Below, in pieces: positions 24,915 to 35,142 of a stretch of DNA of 64,000 nucleotides (the first letter of the stretch is position 1; the number at the start of each line of letters is the position of its first letter). The notes below the pieces were generated by a model. The model did no database searches. It was not told the DNA's origin and saw only the letters and a program-made list of their open reading frames with translations. Both the position numbers and the translations under genes were made by a program. Origin of the DNA: Vibrio sp. NTOU-M3 (lineage in GTDB: Bacteria > Pseudomonadota > Gammaproteobacteria > Enterobacterales > Vibrionaceae); assembly GCF_040869035.1 (NCBI RefSeq), contig NZ_CP162100.1:2914001-2978000 (forward strand), written 5' to 3'.

Positions 24915-24930
24915 TTCAAATACAAGACAT

Positions 24931-24963
24931 AAAAAAACCACCGAATTACGGTGGTTTTTTTTA
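24931..24963. terminator. Bidirectional terminator, mgtC-like gene / pfkA
   Basis: AAAAAACCACCG and CGGTGGTTTTTT pair around AATTA, with T-runs on both strands between convergent genes. Confidence 0.9.
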
Positions 24964-24981
24964 TTCATATCGCTTGGCGAT

Positions 24982-25944
24982 TTAGAACAGCTCTTCCGCA
25001 ACCTTGTATAGGTCATTGCGAACAGGACGCTTCATATTCTCGATGGCGTCAATGATGTCGTGGTGAACCAATTCTTCTTTTTGGATACCAACACAACGAC
25101 CGCCGTGACCTTCAAGAAGAAGGTGAACTGCATAGTTACCCATGCGAGATGCGAGTACACGGTCAAATGCAGTTGGACGACCACCACGCTGGATGTGGCC
25201 AAGCACAGTTGCGCGAGTTTCACGACCTGTTGCTGTTTCGATCTCTTTCGCTAATTCATTTGCATCCATCATCAATTCAGTTAGCGCGATGATCGCGTGC
25301 TTCTTACCTTTAGAGATGCCATCTTGGATGTTGCTGATCAACTGTTCTTTGTTCAGACCAGTCTCAGGAGAGATGATGTACTCACAACCACCAGCAATTG
25401 CAGACATCAGCGTAAGATCACCACAGTGACGACCCATGATTTCTACAATAGAGATACGCTGGTGAGAAGAAGATGTGTCACGCAGACGGTCAATCGCATC
25501 AATAACCGTGTTCAGCGCGGTTAGGTAACCGATAGTGTAATCTGTACCCGCGATGTCATTATCGATAGTGCCTGGAAGACCGATACATGGGTAACCCATT
25601 TCAGTCAGTTTCTTCGCACCCATGTACGAACCATCACCACCAACAACCACTAGTGCTTCAATGCCGTGTTTCTGAAGGTTTTCGATCGCTTTTTCGCGAA
25701 CTGCAACTTCTTTGAACTCAGGGAAACGTGCAGAACCTAGGAAGGTACCGCCTTTGTTGATCACATCAGAAACGCTTGAACGGTCTAGTTTCTCGATACG
25801 ATCTTCGTATAGACCCAAGTAGCCATCGTATACACCGTATACTTCAATACCTTCAGAAAGTGCAGTACGAACTACGCCGCGTACCGCAGCGTTCATGCCA
25901 GGGGCATCACCGCCACTTGTCAAAACACCGATCTTCTTAATCAT
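24982..25944 (-). CDS. pfkA: 6-phosphofructokinase I
   Basis: PfkA commits fructose 6-phosphate to glycolysis using ATP. The frame begins with a GTG at 25950, but the ATG two codons later ([20 protein letters not shown]) has GAGGG at proper spacing and gives 320 residues, equal to E. coli PfkA. Visible motifs are the ATP-binding [12 protein letters not shown], catalytic [12 protein letters not shown], and [10 protein letters not shown] for fructose 6-phosphate. Its neighbours cpxP and fieF reproduce the E. coli cpxP-fieF-pfkA order. Confidence 0.97.
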   Translation of the reverse strand: MIKKIGVLTSGGDAPGMNAAVRGVVRTALSEGIEVYGVYDGYLGLYEDRIEKLDRSSVSDVINKGGTFLGSARFPEFKEVAVREKAIENLQKHGIEALVVVGGDGSYMGAKKLTEMGYPCIGLPGTIDNDIAGTDYTIGYLTALNTVIDAIDRLRDTSSSHQRISIVEIMGRHCGDLTLMSAIAGGCEYIISPETGLNKEQLISNIQDGISKGKKHAIIALTELMMDANELAKEIETATGRETRATVLGHIQRGGRPTAFDRVLASRMGNYAVHLLLEGHGGRCVGIQKEELVHHDIIDAIENMKRPVRNDLYKVAEELF

Positions 25945-26209
25945 GCTCACCCTCGATATATTGGGAATCTAATTTCAAATTTTTTGTCAGCGGATTACAA
26001 ACCGCCATTCAAATTCTTGTTAGCTGTGCGATATGTTACCTGTCCTAAACAGGAATACTACTTTTATTTGCACAGATTTATGTAACTTTTCTACTTATGT
26101 AAGAGTATTACAGTTTTGGCATATTACTTTGTTGATACATATCAGAATCACACTCGATATTGATTGAACAAAAGATAGCCAAAAACACACTATTTGTCCT
26201 GTCGCAGAC

Positions 26210-27118
26210 TTACCATCCCTGAGACTTTTGCTCTTTCTCTGCAGCAAGAACCACTGAGTATGGGTCTTGATGGATCAATACATCAGCATGAGCAAACGCT
26301 TCTAGCAATTGATCTTCAACTAAGTCAGAAATGCGATGCGCTTCGATGAGTGGAATGTTGTCTTCCAATTCGAGATGAAGCTGGATAAAACGTACTGGGC
26401 CCGACATCCGCGTTCTCAATTGATGCACGCCGAGCACCCCTTCCACTCCAACACAAATAGAGCGAATTTGTTCTAATTCTTCATCCGGAAGTTTGCGATC
26501 CAACAACGTTTGTATCGCCTCACTCACCATCCTAAATGCACTGTAAAGAATGTAGATGCCTATCCCGACAGCAAATACCGCATCGGCTTGAGCAATCCCA
26601 AACCAACTAAGCCCCAACGCTAACATGATCGCGGCATTCATAAATAAATCGGATTGATAGTGTAGTGAATCCGCGGCGATCGCCTGACTGCCCGTCTGTT
26701 TCACTACGTATTTTTGGAAGGTCACTAGACCAAACGTCACCACGATGGCGAATAAGCTGACGTATACCCCATATTCTGGTGATTGCAGCTCATGGGGGCG
26801 AAAGAAGCGTTCAATGCCGTTAAGAATGAGGAACACTGCAGACCCTGAGATAAACATTGCCTGCGCTAGGGCAGCTAAAGACTCCGCTTTACCGTGACCA
26901 AAAGTATGTTCGCGATCGGCCGGTTGCAGTGAATAGCGAACAACCACCAAATTAACCAAAGACGCGGCGATATCTAGCATCGAGTCAATCAGTGATGCCA
27001 GTAAACTCACTGAACCTGTTACCCACCATGCCACTACTTTAACGATCAACAATAGTGTCGCAACCAATGTGGCAGTCCATGCCGCTGCCGTGACTAACTT
27101 TGCATATTTATGTTTCAT
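26210..27118 (-). CDS. fieF: Cation diffusion facilitator FieF (Fe2+/Zn2+ efflux)
   Basis: FieF is an inner-membrane H+-coupled exporter of ferrous iron and zinc. The 302-residue product has six membrane segments, the metal-site motifs DSMLDIAAS (TM2) and HYQSDLFMN (TM5), and a cytoplasmic C-terminal domain ending with [22 protein letters not shown] is nearly identical to the E. coli protein. The frame begins with TTG at 27133, but ATG 27118 matches the family start; no strong ribosome-binding site is seen. The 265-bp gap to pfkA is AT-rich and shows only a weak CCTGT/ACAGG stem. Confidence 0.94.
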   Translation of the reverse strand: MKHKYAKLVTAAAWTATLVATLLLIVKVVAWWVTGSVSLLASLIDSMLDIAASLVNLVVVRYSLQPADREHTFGHGKAESLAALAQAMFISGSAVFLILNGIERFFRPHELQSPEYGVYVSLFAIVVTFGLVTFQKYVVKQTGSQAIAADSLHYQSDLFMNAAIMLALGLSWFGIAQADAVFAVGIGIYILYSAFRMVSEAIQTLLDRKLPDEELEQIRSICVGVEGVLGVHQLRTRMSGPVRFIQLHLELEDNIPLIEAHRISDLVEDQLLEAFAHADVLIHQDPYSVVLAAEKEQKSQGW

Positions 27119-27185
27119 AGAGTGCAGAATCAAATCATTAATTAGCGTTAAGTATAACCATACCTGCGTTTAAAAATGAACCAAA

Positions 27186-27218
27186 CAAAAAAGGTGCCCT
27201 GTTGTTCAGGACACCTTT
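27186..27218 (-). terminator. cpxP terminator
   Basis: On the minus strand AAAGGTGTCCTG, loop AACAA and CAGGGCACCTTT run into T-run, just past cpxP. Confidence 0.8.
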
Positions 27219-27249
27219 GAATTTACACGCCTTTATTGATTCGCTCGTT

Positions 27250-27753
27250 TTACGAGTCTTTCTGCCAGCGTTTGTGCATTTTGTCACCGCACTCTTTCAT
27301 ACGATCTTGTTTTAGCTCGATAAACTTAGCTTTTTGCTCTGGTGTCAGAATGCTGAGCATTTGATGTTTCTTCTCCATCATTTTCACTTTACGTTCTGTC
27401 TGTTTGTCCACCATTTGCTTGGCCAGTTCATTCGCCGCCGCTTGATCAAAGTTTTCCGCTAAGATCAACGCTTGAACATTGTTATGATAGGCTTGCATCT
27501 CTGCACGACGTGCGTCTGCATTTTCACTAAAGCGAGCTTTCATTGCTGCTCGATTTGTCTCGCGCATCTCTTTGAGTTGTGCTTGCTGCTCATCAGTCAA
27601 ATCTAGTTGGCGCATAATGCCACGGTCAAAACCACCGCACTCCCCGCCCATGCCTTTATGGTGACCTTTGCCGCCAAAAGCAAATGCGCTCGCTGTACCT
27701 AGGGTTAGAGGAAGAACAACAGCAGCTAAAACTAATTTCTTGGTCATTTTCAT
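27250..27753 (-). CDS. cpxP: CpxP-family periplasmic stress protein
   Basis: CpxP binds and restrains the CpxA sensor in unstressed cells and helps clear misfolded periplasmic proteins. The 167-residue product starts MKMTKKLVLAAVV with a signal peptide ending near ASAFA, and carries the two LTxxQ motifs of the Spy/CpxP fold: LTDEQQAQL and LTPEQKAKF. ATG 27753 follows AAGGA, unlike an upstream in-frame ATG. It is divergent from cpxRA with CpxR boxes between them. A His/Gly/Lys-rich start of the mature protein (GGKGHHKG) could bind metal. Confidence 0.92.
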   Translation of the reverse strand: MKMTKKLVLAAVVLPLTLGTASAFAFGGKGHHKGMGGECGGFDRGIMRQLDLTDEQQAQLKEMRETNRAAMKARFSENADARRAEMQAYHNNVQALILAENFDQAAANELAKQMVDKQTERKVKMMEKKHQMLSILTPEQKAKFIELKQDRMKECGDKMHKRWQKDS

Positions 27754-27830
27754 AATCAATTCCTTACTCATCTATGTGGATTTATCTGCGCTGTTCTCAC
27801 AACGCTTGAGTTTAGAATAGAGGCTGCAAG

Positions 27831-27866
27831 GTAAAGCGACGTATAGAGCAAGTAAAGAATCGTAAA
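27831..27866. promoter_or_regulatory. Tandem CpxR boxes
   Basis: GTAAAGAATCGTAAA (27852-27866) is an exact GTAAA-N5-GTAAA CpxR site. GTAAAGCGACGTATA (27831-27845) is a near match 21 bp away, two helical turns, on the same face. Between divergent cpxP and cpxRA this fits positive autoregulation. Confidence 0.85.
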
Positions 27867-27943
27867 GAGTGATTTTTGCACTCAAGTAATTGACCATTTC
27901 ACAGTAATATTAACCTGAGCACACCACAGCATTAAGGTCCCCT

Positions 27944-28636
27944 ATGGCAAATATTTTGTTGATTGATGACGACATCGAACTGACCAGTTTACTAAAAGAA
28001 GTCTTAACCTTTGAAGGCTTTAATGTCTCTGAAGCGAACGACGGCGAAGCAGGTCTAGCGGCGGTAAACCATGAGACCGACCTGATTTTGCTCGATGTGA
28101 TGATGCCAAAACTCAATGGCATGGAAACGCTTAAACGTCTACGTGATAAGTGGGCAACCCCGGTATTGATGCTGACCGCCAAAGGTGAGGAAATCGATAG
28201 AGTCATTGGTCTCGAACTCGGGGCTGACGACTACTTACCAAAACCCTTCAGTGACCGCGAATTACTTGCCCGCATTCGGGCGATTTTGCGTCGCACTCAA
28301 TCAACGACAACGAAAACAGCGAAACAAACGGATCATGTCAGCTACCTCGATATTGTGATTTATCCGGGTAAACAAGAAGCCTATTGCAACCAACTGCTTC
28401 TCGACCTGACTACAACTGAATTTTCACTACTGAGCCATTTTGTGCAAAACCCGGGGCAAACCCTAACTAAAGAAGCCTTAAGTCAGGACGTACTCGGCAA
28501 ACGTCTCGCTGCTTTTGATCGCGCGATTGATATGCATGTCTCTAACCTGCGTAAGAAACTACCGGAAAGAGAGGACGGTAAACCGAGGATCAAAACCTTG
28601 CGAGGTCGCGGTTACCTCTTAGTGGAGCACGACTGA
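27944..28636 (+). CDS. cpxR: Envelope-stress response regulator CpxR
   Basis: CpxR is the OmpR-type DNA-binding partner of CpxA. The 230-residue product has a receiver domain with the acidic pair in LIDDDIEL, phosphoacceptor Asp51 in LILLDVMMPK and switch Lys in LPKPFSDREL, followed by a winged helix (LTTTEFSLLSHFVQNPG, then DMHVSNLRKKLPERE). Its stop codon overlaps the cpxA start by one base, so the two are translationally coupled. Controlled by the boxes upstream. Confidence 0.97.
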   Translation: MANILLIDDDIELTSLLKEVLTFEGFNVSEANDGEAGLAAVNHETDLILLDVMMPKLNGMETLKRLRDKWATPVLMLTAKGEEIDRVIGLELGADDYLPKPFSDRELLARIRAILRRTQSTTTKTAKQTDHVSYLDIVIYPGKQEAYCNQLLLDLTTTEFSLLSHFVQNPGQTLTKEALSQDVLGKRLAAFDRAIDMHVSNLRKKLPEREDGKPRIKTLRGRGYLLVEHD

Positions 28637-30018
28637 TGCGCTTACCCAAGATCACCAGCCTGTATGGCCGTATTTTTGCGATTTTCTGGTTCACCATGTT
28701 TTTGGTGCTCGTTGCGGTTCTCACGCTACCGCATCTTGACCCTCGTGTTTCTCGAGACATTTCTCCTGAGCATTACAGTCGAATGCTCAAACTCAGAGAC
28801 AGCATTGAACAACGCTATGAAGGACGTCGTGATCTTGGCAAGATCTTAATGCGATTAGAAGACCCTCGCTCTTCACGCCAAGATGGCCGTCCTCGCCTTT
28901 TTATTACGGATACGGAAGGCAACCTGCTTACCACACGCAAGCACCATGATTTTAAGCTCAGAGCCTTAAAGAACTTTGTCACAACCATTGAGACTCCTGA
29001 GCAACCAAAACAGAAGCTCTATGGTAGTTACATGGTGGCAGGCCCGTTACCTATCACACTGGCTGAACAGCCCCTTCAGTTGTATGTGGGTGTTCGCTGG
29101 AATCAGCCGCCACCTTTTCTATTACGCTTATTCGACAAACCGTTACAGCTATTGTTAGCCGTTATGCTGGTTAGTACGCCGCTATTGTTATGGCTCGCTT
29201 GGGCACTTTCTCAGCCAGCACGTAAACTTGAGAAAGCAGCAAAGCGCGTGACAAAGGGGGAGTTTGTTGTCGATCCTGAATTAGAAAAAGGCACCTCCGA
29301 ATTTCGCCAAGCTGGGGCCAGCTTTAACCAAATGGTCGAAGCAGTGAACCAAATGATTTCTGGTCAGCAACGACTGCTCTCCGATATTTCTCATGAACTG
29401 CGCTCTCCCCTCACCCGTTTGCGAATGGCCACCGCATTAGCCCATCGAAAACAGGGCGATAGCCCCGAGCTGACCCGGATCGATACGGAAGCACAGCGGT
29501 TAGAGCAAATGATTGGCGAATTGCTTGAACTGTCACGCATGCAAGTCGACAGCCACTTAACTCGCGAGCAGCAGCCACTTAGTAGCTTGTGGGAAGCCAT
29601 TCTAGAAGACGTTCAATTTGAAGCCGAACAAGTGGGTAAGCAGTTACACTTTAGCGATATTCCTGAACGGGTGATCAGTGGAAACCCAAAACTGCTCATG
29701 AGTGCATTGGAAAATATCGTCCGCAACGCAATTTATTACGGGCGTGATCGCATCGAAGTCACCATGACATGCCACAATGATGAGTTATTAATTTGTGTCG
29801 ACGACAATGGTGAAGGCGTACCAGAGCATGAGTTAGAAGCGATATTCCGTCCGTTTTATCGTGTATCAACGGCGCGCGACCGGCACAGTGGTGGCACAGG
29901 GCTAGGGCTGGCAATCACTGAAAGTGCCATTCGTCAGCACAGTGGCTCTATCAGTGCGAAACGCAGCCACCTCGGAGGACTACGCGTCGAAATCAGGTTG
30001 CCATTACAACCGATGTAA
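28636..30018 (+). CDS. cpxA: Envelope-stress sensor histidine kinase CpxA
   Basis: CpxA senses misfolded envelope proteins and phosphorylates CpxR. The 460-residue product has TM1 (about residues 11-30), a periplasmic PAS-like domain, TM2 (about 170-190), a HAMP linker (QPARKLEKAAKRV), the H box SDISHELRSPLTRLR, the N box ENIVRNAIYYG and the G boxes DDNGEGVPE and GGTGLGLAI. Length matches E. coli (457). The C-terminal catalytic half is complete. Confidence 0.97.
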   Translation: MRLPKITSLYGRIFAIFWFTMFLVLVAVLTLPHLDPRVSRDISPEHYSRMLKLRDSIEQRYEGRRDLGKILMRLEDPRSSRQDGRPRLFITDTEGNLLTTRKHHDFKLRALKNFVTTIETPEQPKQKLYGSYMVAGPLPITLAEQPLQLYVGVRWNQPPPFLLRLFDKPLQLLLAVMLVSTPLLLWLAWALSQPARKLEKAAKRVTKGEFVVDPELEKGTSEFRQAGASFNQMVEAVNQMISGQQRLLSDISHELRSPLTRLRMATALAHRKQGDSPELTRIDTEAQRLEQMIGELLELSRMQVDSHLTREQQPLSSLWEAILEDVQFEAEQVGKQLHFSDIPERVISGNPKLLMSALENIVRNAIYYGRDRIEVTMTCHNDELLICVDDNGEGVPEHELEAIFRPFYRVSTARDRHSGGTGLGLAITESAIRQHSGSISAKRSHLGGLRVEIRLPLQPM

Positions 30019-30039
30019 TAACCCTACACAAACACAGTT

Positions 30040-30058
30040 GATAATAAATACCATTATC
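30040..30058 (+). promoter_or_regulatory. Fur box overlapping the sodA promoter
   Basis: GATAATAAATACCATTATC matches the 19-bp Fur consensus at 15 positions with both outer halves perfect. It starts inside a possible -35 (TTGATA) 50 bp before the sodA start, a place where bound Fe-Fur would block initiation. Confidence 0.75.
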
Positions 30059-30094
30059 ATTTAAAGTAAATCCTTCTTACATGGAGGATTTACT

Positions 30095-30709
30095 ATGTCA
30101 CACCAATTTCCTGAACTTCCTTATGCGTATGATGCATTAGAGCCGTATATCGACGCGAAAACCATGGAAGTGCACTACAGCAAACATCATCGTACCTACT
30201 TTGATAAATTCCTTGCTGCCATCAAGGGGACTGAGCTTGAACACAAGCCTCTGGATGCGATTTTTGCGACGATTTCAGACCAAGCGCCCGCCGTTCGTAA
30301 TAATGGTGGTGGTTATTACAACCACATTATTTATTGGAACTGCATGAAACCTAATGGTGGTGGAGAGCCGGAAGGTGAGCTTGCCGAGGCTATCAAACAA
30401 ACATTTGGTAGCTTTGAACAATTTAAAGAAACCTTCTCTCAAGCGGCAATCAACACCTTTGGTTCTGGCTTTGCTTGGCTTATCGTGGCCGACGGCCAAT
30501 TAAAAGTGACCTCAACCAGCAATCAAGATAACCCATTAATGGATGTGGCTTCTGAGCGTGGTGAGCCTATTTTAGCGTTCGATGTTTGGGAACACGCCTA
30601 CTACATCAGCTACCAAAATCGTCGACCAGACTACATTGATGCTTGGTGGCATGTGGTCGATTGGGATGCAGTAGCCACAAACTATCGCAACGCTTTGAAA
30701 CAAGCTTAA
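30095..30709 (+). CDS. sodA: Superoxide dismutase, Mn-type
   Basis: The enzyme dismutates superoxide in the cytoplasm. The 204-residue product has metal ligands in [20 protein letters not shown] and FDVWEHAYY. Gly four residues before the active-site His, with Gln in STSNQDNPL, is the Mn-type arrangement; the Fe-type has Gln in the first position. Length also favours SodA (206) over SodB (193). A GGAGG site precedes ATG 30095, and a Fur box covers the promoter, as expected for a Mn enzyme made under iron limitation. Metal preference is inferred from these residues only. Confidence 0.88.
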   Translation: MSHQFPELPYAYDALEPYIDAKTMEVHYSKHHRTYFDKFLAAIKGTELEHKPLDAIFATISDQAPAVRNNGGGYYNHIIYWNCMKPNGGGEPEGELAEAIKQTFGSFEQFKETFSQAAINTFGSGFAWLIVADGQLKVTSTSNQDNPLMDVASERGEPILAFDVWEHAYYISYQNRRPDYIDAWWHVVDWDAVATNYRNALKQA

Positions 30710-30783
30710 GTTGGAGTGGCTTGGCAAATCCAAGTCACTTAGGGTTATACTCCCTGTCCCAATCACAACGATTTAGTTTCAGT

Positions 30784-31260
30784 ATGTTTGATATCGCTCT
30801 TTATGAACCGGAAATTGCCCCGAATACGGGTAACATTATCCGTCTTTGTGCCAACTGTGGTGCGAATCTACACCTTATCGAACCATTGGGGTTTGATTTG
30901 GAAGAGAAGAAAGTGCGTCGCGCCGGATTGGACTACCATGATTTGGCTCGTGTAACGCGTCATAAAAACTATCAGGCATTTCTCGACTACTTAGCTGAGC
31001 GTGAAGGTGAGTCTCGTATTTTTGCTTGTACCACCAAAACAACCGGTCATCATGTTGATGCGCAGTATCAACAAGGAGATGTGCTGTTGTTTGGTCCAGA
31101 AACACGCGGCCTACCGATGGAAGTGATCGAAAGCTTACCCATGGAGCAGCGTATTCGTATCCCTATGATGCCAGAAGCACGCAGTCTGAACCTTTCTAAT
31201 GCTGTGGCCATCATCGCTTTTGAAGCATGGCGACAAATGGGATTTGACGGAGCTCAGTAA
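30784..31260 (+). CDS. trmL: tRNA (cytidine(34)-2'-O)-methyltransferase
   Basis: TrmL 2'-O-methylates the wobble base of the two tRNA-Leu isoacceptors ending CAA and UAA. The 158-residue product is a minimal SPOUT enzyme: [15 protein letters not shown] at the N terminus, then knot motifs [11 protein letters not shown] and [18 protein letters not shown]. The frame runs up from 30643 through the sodA 3' end, but ATG 30784 ([14 protein letters not shown]) matches the family. Its ribosome-binding site is poor. Confidence 0.93.
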   Translation: MFDIALYEPEIAPNTGNIIRLCANCGANLHLIEPLGFDLEEKKVRRAGLDYHDLARVTRHKNYQAFLDYLAEREGESRIFACTTKTTGHHVDAQYQQGDVLLFGPETRGLPMEVIESLPMEQRIRIPMMPEARSLNLSNAVAIIAFEAWRQMGFDGAQ

Positions 31261-31276
31261 CGAACTCTCTCGGATC

Positions 31277-31303
31277 AAAAAAGGCGCTTAGTGCGCCTTT
31301 TTT
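31277..31303. terminator. Bidirectional terminator, trmL / fxsA
   Basis: AAAAAAGGCGC and GCGCCTTTTTT pair around TTAGT between convergent genes. Confidence 0.9.
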
Positions 31304-31319
31304 AGATTCTATTGTCCAA

Positions 31320-31829
31320 TCACTTCAAACGGTGGTTCTCATCGTCTTCTTTGCGCTCATACTCGCCTTCGAACGTCTGCCCATCATGTTTGGTGTCATA
31401 AGGGTCACGATGAAATGGGTCTTGCTCAAACGGGCTTGAACCAAATCCCCCTTGAAAACCACCACCAACAGACTTCACCACCATTTTACTCATCAAGTAT
31501 TTTGCAATGACGGCACGTGGAGCTGGCAACAGTACCAGCATACCGAGTGCATCAGTCATAAAGCCTGGAGTCAAAAGCAGTACCCCGGCAACAGCCAACA
31601 TCACCCCTTCAAAAATCTGCTGTGCAGGCATTTCACCTTGCTGCAAACGTGATTGCACCGTCATTAATGTTTGAATACCTTGGCTACGAACCAATGACGC
31701 CCCAACAAATGCGGTAATGAGTACCAGTGCAATCGTCGGCCATAAACCGAGAACGCCACCGACAGAGATGAACAGACCAATCTCAATGATCGGCACAAAA
31801 ATAAACGCTAAAAGTAAGATAGGAAACAC
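31320..31829 (-). CDS. fxsA: FxsA family membrane protein
   Basis: FxsA is an inner-membrane protein whose overproduction relieves exclusion of phage T7 by the F plasmid; its normal role is unknown. The 169-residue product has hydrophobic segments at the N terminus (FPILLLAFIFVPIIEIGLF), LGLWPTIALVLITAFVG, and VAGVLLLTPGFMTDALGML, then a Gly-rich cytoplasmic tail. I place the start at the GTG at 31829 because GGAGG lies five bases before it; the TTG further up has no such site. In E. coli it also lies divergent from aspA. Confidence 0.88.
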   Translation of the reverse strand: MFPILLLAFIFVPIIEIGLFISVGGVLGLWPTIALVLITAFVGASLVRSQGIQTLMTVQSRLQQGEMPAQQIFEGVMLAVAGVLLLTPGFMTDALGMLVLLPAPRAVIAKYLMSKMVVKSVGGGFQGGFGSSPFEQDPFHRDPYDTKHDGQTFEGEYERKEDDENHRLK

Positions 31830-32132
31830 TGGCCCCTCCTTTGTTAACAACAGTGTAAGCGCAAGCCCATGTCCGCTTCAATTCTCATCATGTAAAAATC
31901 TTTGTAGCCCTTACACAACCTGCTGTTCACACTCTGTTCATACTTTGCAATTATTAAGAAAATAAAAGCAAAAAAGGTGATCTACTTACTATTTTTATGC
32001 GTCTAGAACAGTATCATGAGCCGTATAAGTCAGGACGGATTATACAGCCTATAATTCTGACGAATGGATTCTTACACTGCAGAATGGCTAGTTAAATACT
32101 TTATTATCAGAATAATTGTCTAAGGATCCTGT
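31830..32132. other. fxsA-aspA divergent interval
   Basis: This 303-bp AT-rich stretch must hold both promoters. A TATAAT (32050-32055) lies downstream of a GTATAA/TTATAC inverted repeat (32023-32028, 32040-32045), but no TTGACA-like -35 is spaced correctly, which would suit an activator-dependent aspA promoter. I found no clear CRP or FNR palindrome. No small gene is apparent. Confidence 0.5.
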
Positions 32133-33584
32133 ATGGCTACCCTAACTGATGCTCCTAAAGCAGCAAATCAAGCAACTCGTATTGAAGAAGACTTACTGGG
32201 CGAGCGTCACGTACCCGCTGATGCGTATTACGGCATTCACACTCTCCGCGCGATTGAAAACTTCAACATCTCTAATGTAACCATCTCTGACGTACCTGAA
32301 TTCGTACGTGGCATGGTAATGACTAAGAAAGCCGCAGCACTGGCAAACAAAGAGCTGGGTGCGATTCCTAAAGATGTTGCGAATTATATTCTCGAAGCGT
32401 GTGATCTTATCCTTGAAACGGGTAAATGCATGGACCAATTCCCTTCAGACGTATTCCAAGGTGGCGCGGGCACTTCGGTTAACATGAACACTAACGAAGT
32501 AATCGCAAACGTTGCATTGGAACTGATGGGCAAAGAGAAAGGCCAATACCAGTTCGTAAACCCGAACGATCACGTTAACAAGAGCCAATCAACAAACTGT
32601 GCTTACCCAACCGGTTTCCGTATCGCTGTATACAATAGCGTACACAAACTGATTGAAGCGATTGAGTACCTAAAAGGTGCTTTCGAACTGAAAAGCCAAG
32701 AGTTTAAAGATGTACTGAAAATGGGCCGTACTCAGCTACAAGACGCGGTACCAATGACAGTAGGTCAAGAGTTCCACGCATGGGCAGTAACGCTAAACGA
32801 AGAAATTCGTGCATTGGAATACACCTCTAAACTGCTACTTGAAATCAACTTGGGCGCAACAGCAATCGGTACTGGTCTGAATGCACCGGAAGGCTACCAA
32901 GGCCTAGCAGTTAAACACCTTGCAGAGGTAACTGGCCTAGAAGTGGTTCCAGCTGAAGATTTGATCGAAGCTACGTCTGACTGTGGCGCATACGTAATGA
33001 CACACGGTGCACTAAAACGTCTGGCTGTGAAGCTATCTAAGATCTGTAATGACCTTCGCCTGCTTTCTTCTGGTCCTCGTTCTGGCCTGAACGAACTGAA
33101 CCTACCTGAGCTTCAAGCGGGTTCATCTATCATGCCAGCAAAAGTAAACCCTGTCGTTCCTGAAGTCGTCAACCAAGTGTGTTTCAAAGTACTGGGTAAC
33201 GACAACACGGTTTCATTTGCAGCAGAAGGCGGTCAACTACAGTTGAACGTAATGGAACCAGTCATTGCGCAAAGTATGTTTGAGTCACTATCTATTCTAT
33301 CTAACGCTTGCGTTAACCTACGTGACAAGTGTATCGATGGCATCACAGTGAACAAAGAAATCTGTGAAGGTTACGTATACAACTCTATCGGTATCGTGAC
33401 TTACCTAAACCCATACATCGGCCACCACGAAGGTGACATCGTTGGTAAGATTTGTGCGGAAACAGGTAAGAGCGTACGTGAAGTGGTACTAGAACGTGGT
33501 CTACTTACAGACGAAGAACTGGACGACATTCTAAACGTTGAAAACTTTATGCATCCAAAATATAAAGCAAAACGTTACGAATAA
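32133..33584 (+). CDS. aspA: Aspartate ammonia-lyase
   Basis: AspA deaminates aspartate reversibly to fumarate, feeding fumarate respiration and C4-dicarboxylate exchange. The 483-residue product belongs to the fumarase/aspartase superfamily: [13 protein letters not shown] near residue 110, the HVNKSQSTN substrate region, and the SS-loop with catalytic Ser in [11 protein letters not shown] near 330. An AAGGAT site precedes ATG 32133. The strong codon bias indicates high expression. It pairs with dcuA 159 bp downstream beyond a terminator. Confidence 0.97.
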   Translation: MATLTDAPKAANQATRIEEDLLGERHVPADAYYGIHTLRAIENFNISNVTISDVPEFVRGMVMTKKAAALANKELGAIPKDVANYILEACDLILETGKCMDQFPSDVFQGGAGTSVNMNTNEVIANVALELMGKEKGQYQFVNPNDHVNKSQSTNCAYPTGFRIAVYNSVHKLIEAIEYLKGAFELKSQEFKDVLKMGRTQLQDAVPMTVGQEFHAWAVTLNEEIRALEYTSKLLLEINLGATAIGTGLNAPEGYQGLAVKHLAEVTGLEVVPAEDLIEATSDCGAYVMTHGALKRLAVKLSKICNDLRLLSSGPRSGLNELNLPELQAGSSIMPAKVNPVVPEVVNQVCFKVLGNDNTVSFAAEGGQLQLNVMEPVIAQSMFESLSILSNACVNLRDKCIDGITVNKEICEGYVYNSIGIVTYLNPYIGHHEGDIVGKICAETGKSVREVVLERGLLTDEELDDILNVENFMHPKYKAKRYE

Positions 33585-33595
33585 GACGATATGGA

Positions 33596-33618
33596 AAGGG
33601 CCCAACGGGCCCTTTTTT
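33596..33618 (+). terminator. aspA terminator
   Basis: GGGCCC, loop AAC, GGGCCC and six T. Read-through may still reach dcuA. Confidence 0.85.
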
Positions 33619-33742
33619 GGTCACCTATTCGGTAACGACTTTTGCCCTTTCTGATCCTAATTATCTGAGTGTTCATTTCACCACTGACTCGTCTGAGCAC
33701 TGACATAATCAGAATCATTATAAAATTGCATGAGGTAACACT

Positions 33743-35050
33743 ATGGTAGTGGTCGAACTCTTTGTCGTTCTGCTCTTTATCTATTTGGGAGCCAGAATTG
33801 GTGGTATTGGTATTGGTTTAGCCGGTGGTGCGGGTGTGATTGCCCTCTCACTCATTTTAGGCGTCCCAACCAGCCAAGCCTTTATTCCGGTAGACGTCAT
33901 TCTCATCATCATGTCGGTGATCACCGCCATTGCAGCGATGCAGGTTGCAGGTGGTCTTGATTGGATGGTCCAGGTTGCGGAAAACTTTTTGCGTAAACAC
34001 CCAGAACGCATCACCTTCTACGCACCTATAGTGACTTTCCTAATGACATTAATGGCAGGTACGGGTCATACGGCTTTTTCAACTCTGCCTGTTATTGCAG
34101 AGGTTGCAAAAGGTCAAGGTGTCCGCCCTTCGCGTCCGCTGTCAATTGCTGTGGTGGCCTCTCAAATTGCTATCACCGCTTCACCAATTTCGGCAGCAGT
34201 AGTTGCATTCGCAGCCATGCTCGCTCCTAAAGGAGTCGACTATCTAACACTGCTTGCGGTTTGCATCCCAACCACGTTTATTGCTTGTATGATTGGCGCA
34301 TTTGTAGCGAACTTCATGGGCAGTGAACTGAAAGATGATCCCGTTTATCAAGAACGTTTGGAAAAAGGCCTTATCAAGCTAGCGACAGAAAAGCAGCGTG
34401 AAATCCTACCGACAGCAAAAACAGCAACCTATATCTTCCTTGCGGCGATCGGTTTTGTGGTCTGCTATGCAGCAGCGATTTCTAACTCAATTGGCCTTAT
34501 CGACAACCCAGCACTTGGCCGTAACGAAGCCATCATGACCTTTATGCTTGCTGCCGCCGCTGCAATCGTACTGATCACTAAGGTAGACGCATCTAAAATT
34601 CCAAGTGCAGCGACGTTCCGTTCAGGTATGACAGCATGTGTTTGCGTACTGGGTGTTGCTTGGTTAGGTTCAACATTTGTGAATGCTCACGTAGATGGCA
34701 TCAAAGAAGTGGCAGGCGAACTACTCGCAGATTATCCATGGATGCTTGCGCTTGTTCTATTCTTCGCTTCCATGCTGCTTTACTCTCAAGGCGCAACAAC
34801 GGTGGCATTAATGCCTGCAGCATTGGCTATTGGTGTCGCACCGCTAACCGCAGTGGCTTCTTTTGCGGCGGTAAGTGCCCTGTTTGTATTACCAACCTAC
34901 CCAACCCTGCTTGCAGCGGTTGAAATGGATGACACGGGTTCCACCCGCATTGGTAAGTATGTCTTCAACCACCCATTCTTTATTCCGGGTGTCGCGACTA
35001 TCGCATCTTCAGTTGCGTTAGGGTTTGTATTTGGTGGTTTGTTTATTTAA
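33743..35050 (+). CDS. dcuA: Anaerobic C4-dicarboxylate antiporter DcuA
   Basis: DcuA exchanges aspartate, fumarate, malate and succinate across the inner membrane and supplies aspartate to AspA. The 435-residue product (E. coli 433) has ten or more hydrophobic segments. VELFVVLLFIYLGARIGGIG at the N terminus, MAGTGHTAFSTLPVIAEVA and the C-terminal NHPFFIPG are Dcu family markers. A GAGG site precedes ATG 33743. The aspA-dcuA order is the same as in E. coli. Confidence 0.95.
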   Translation: MVVVELFVVLLFIYLGARIGGIGIGLAGGAGVIALSLILGVPTSQAFIPVDVILIIMSVITAIAAMQVAGGLDWMVQVAENFLRKHPERITFYAPIVTFLMTLMAGTGHTAFSTLPVIAEVAKGQGVRPSRPLSIAVVASQIAITASPISAAVVAFAAMLAPKGVDYLTLLAVCIPTTFIACMIGAFVANFMGSELKDDPVYQERLEKGLIKLATEKQREILPTAKTATYIFLAAIGFVVCYAAAISNSIGLIDNPALGRNEAIMTFMLAAAAAIVLITKVDASKIPSAATFRSGMTACVCVLGVAWLGSTFVNAHVDGIKEVAGELLADYPWMLALVLFFASMLLYSQGATTVALMPAALAIGVAPLTAVASFAAVSALFVLPTYPTLLAAVEMDDTGSTRIGKYVFNHPFFIPGVATIASSVALGFVFGGLFI

Positions 35051-35078
35051 GCAAATTCATTAAGTTGCGTATATTTTC

Positions 35079-35106
35079 AACAGGAGCTTCGGCTCCTGTT
35101 TTATTT
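35079..35106 (+). terminator. dcuA terminator
   Basis: AACAGGAGC, a TTCG tetraloop and GCTCCTGTT followed by TTATTTT. Confidence 0.9.
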
Positions 35107-35142
35107 TGAAGCCAATAAAAAAACCATGATCACATTCTAATT

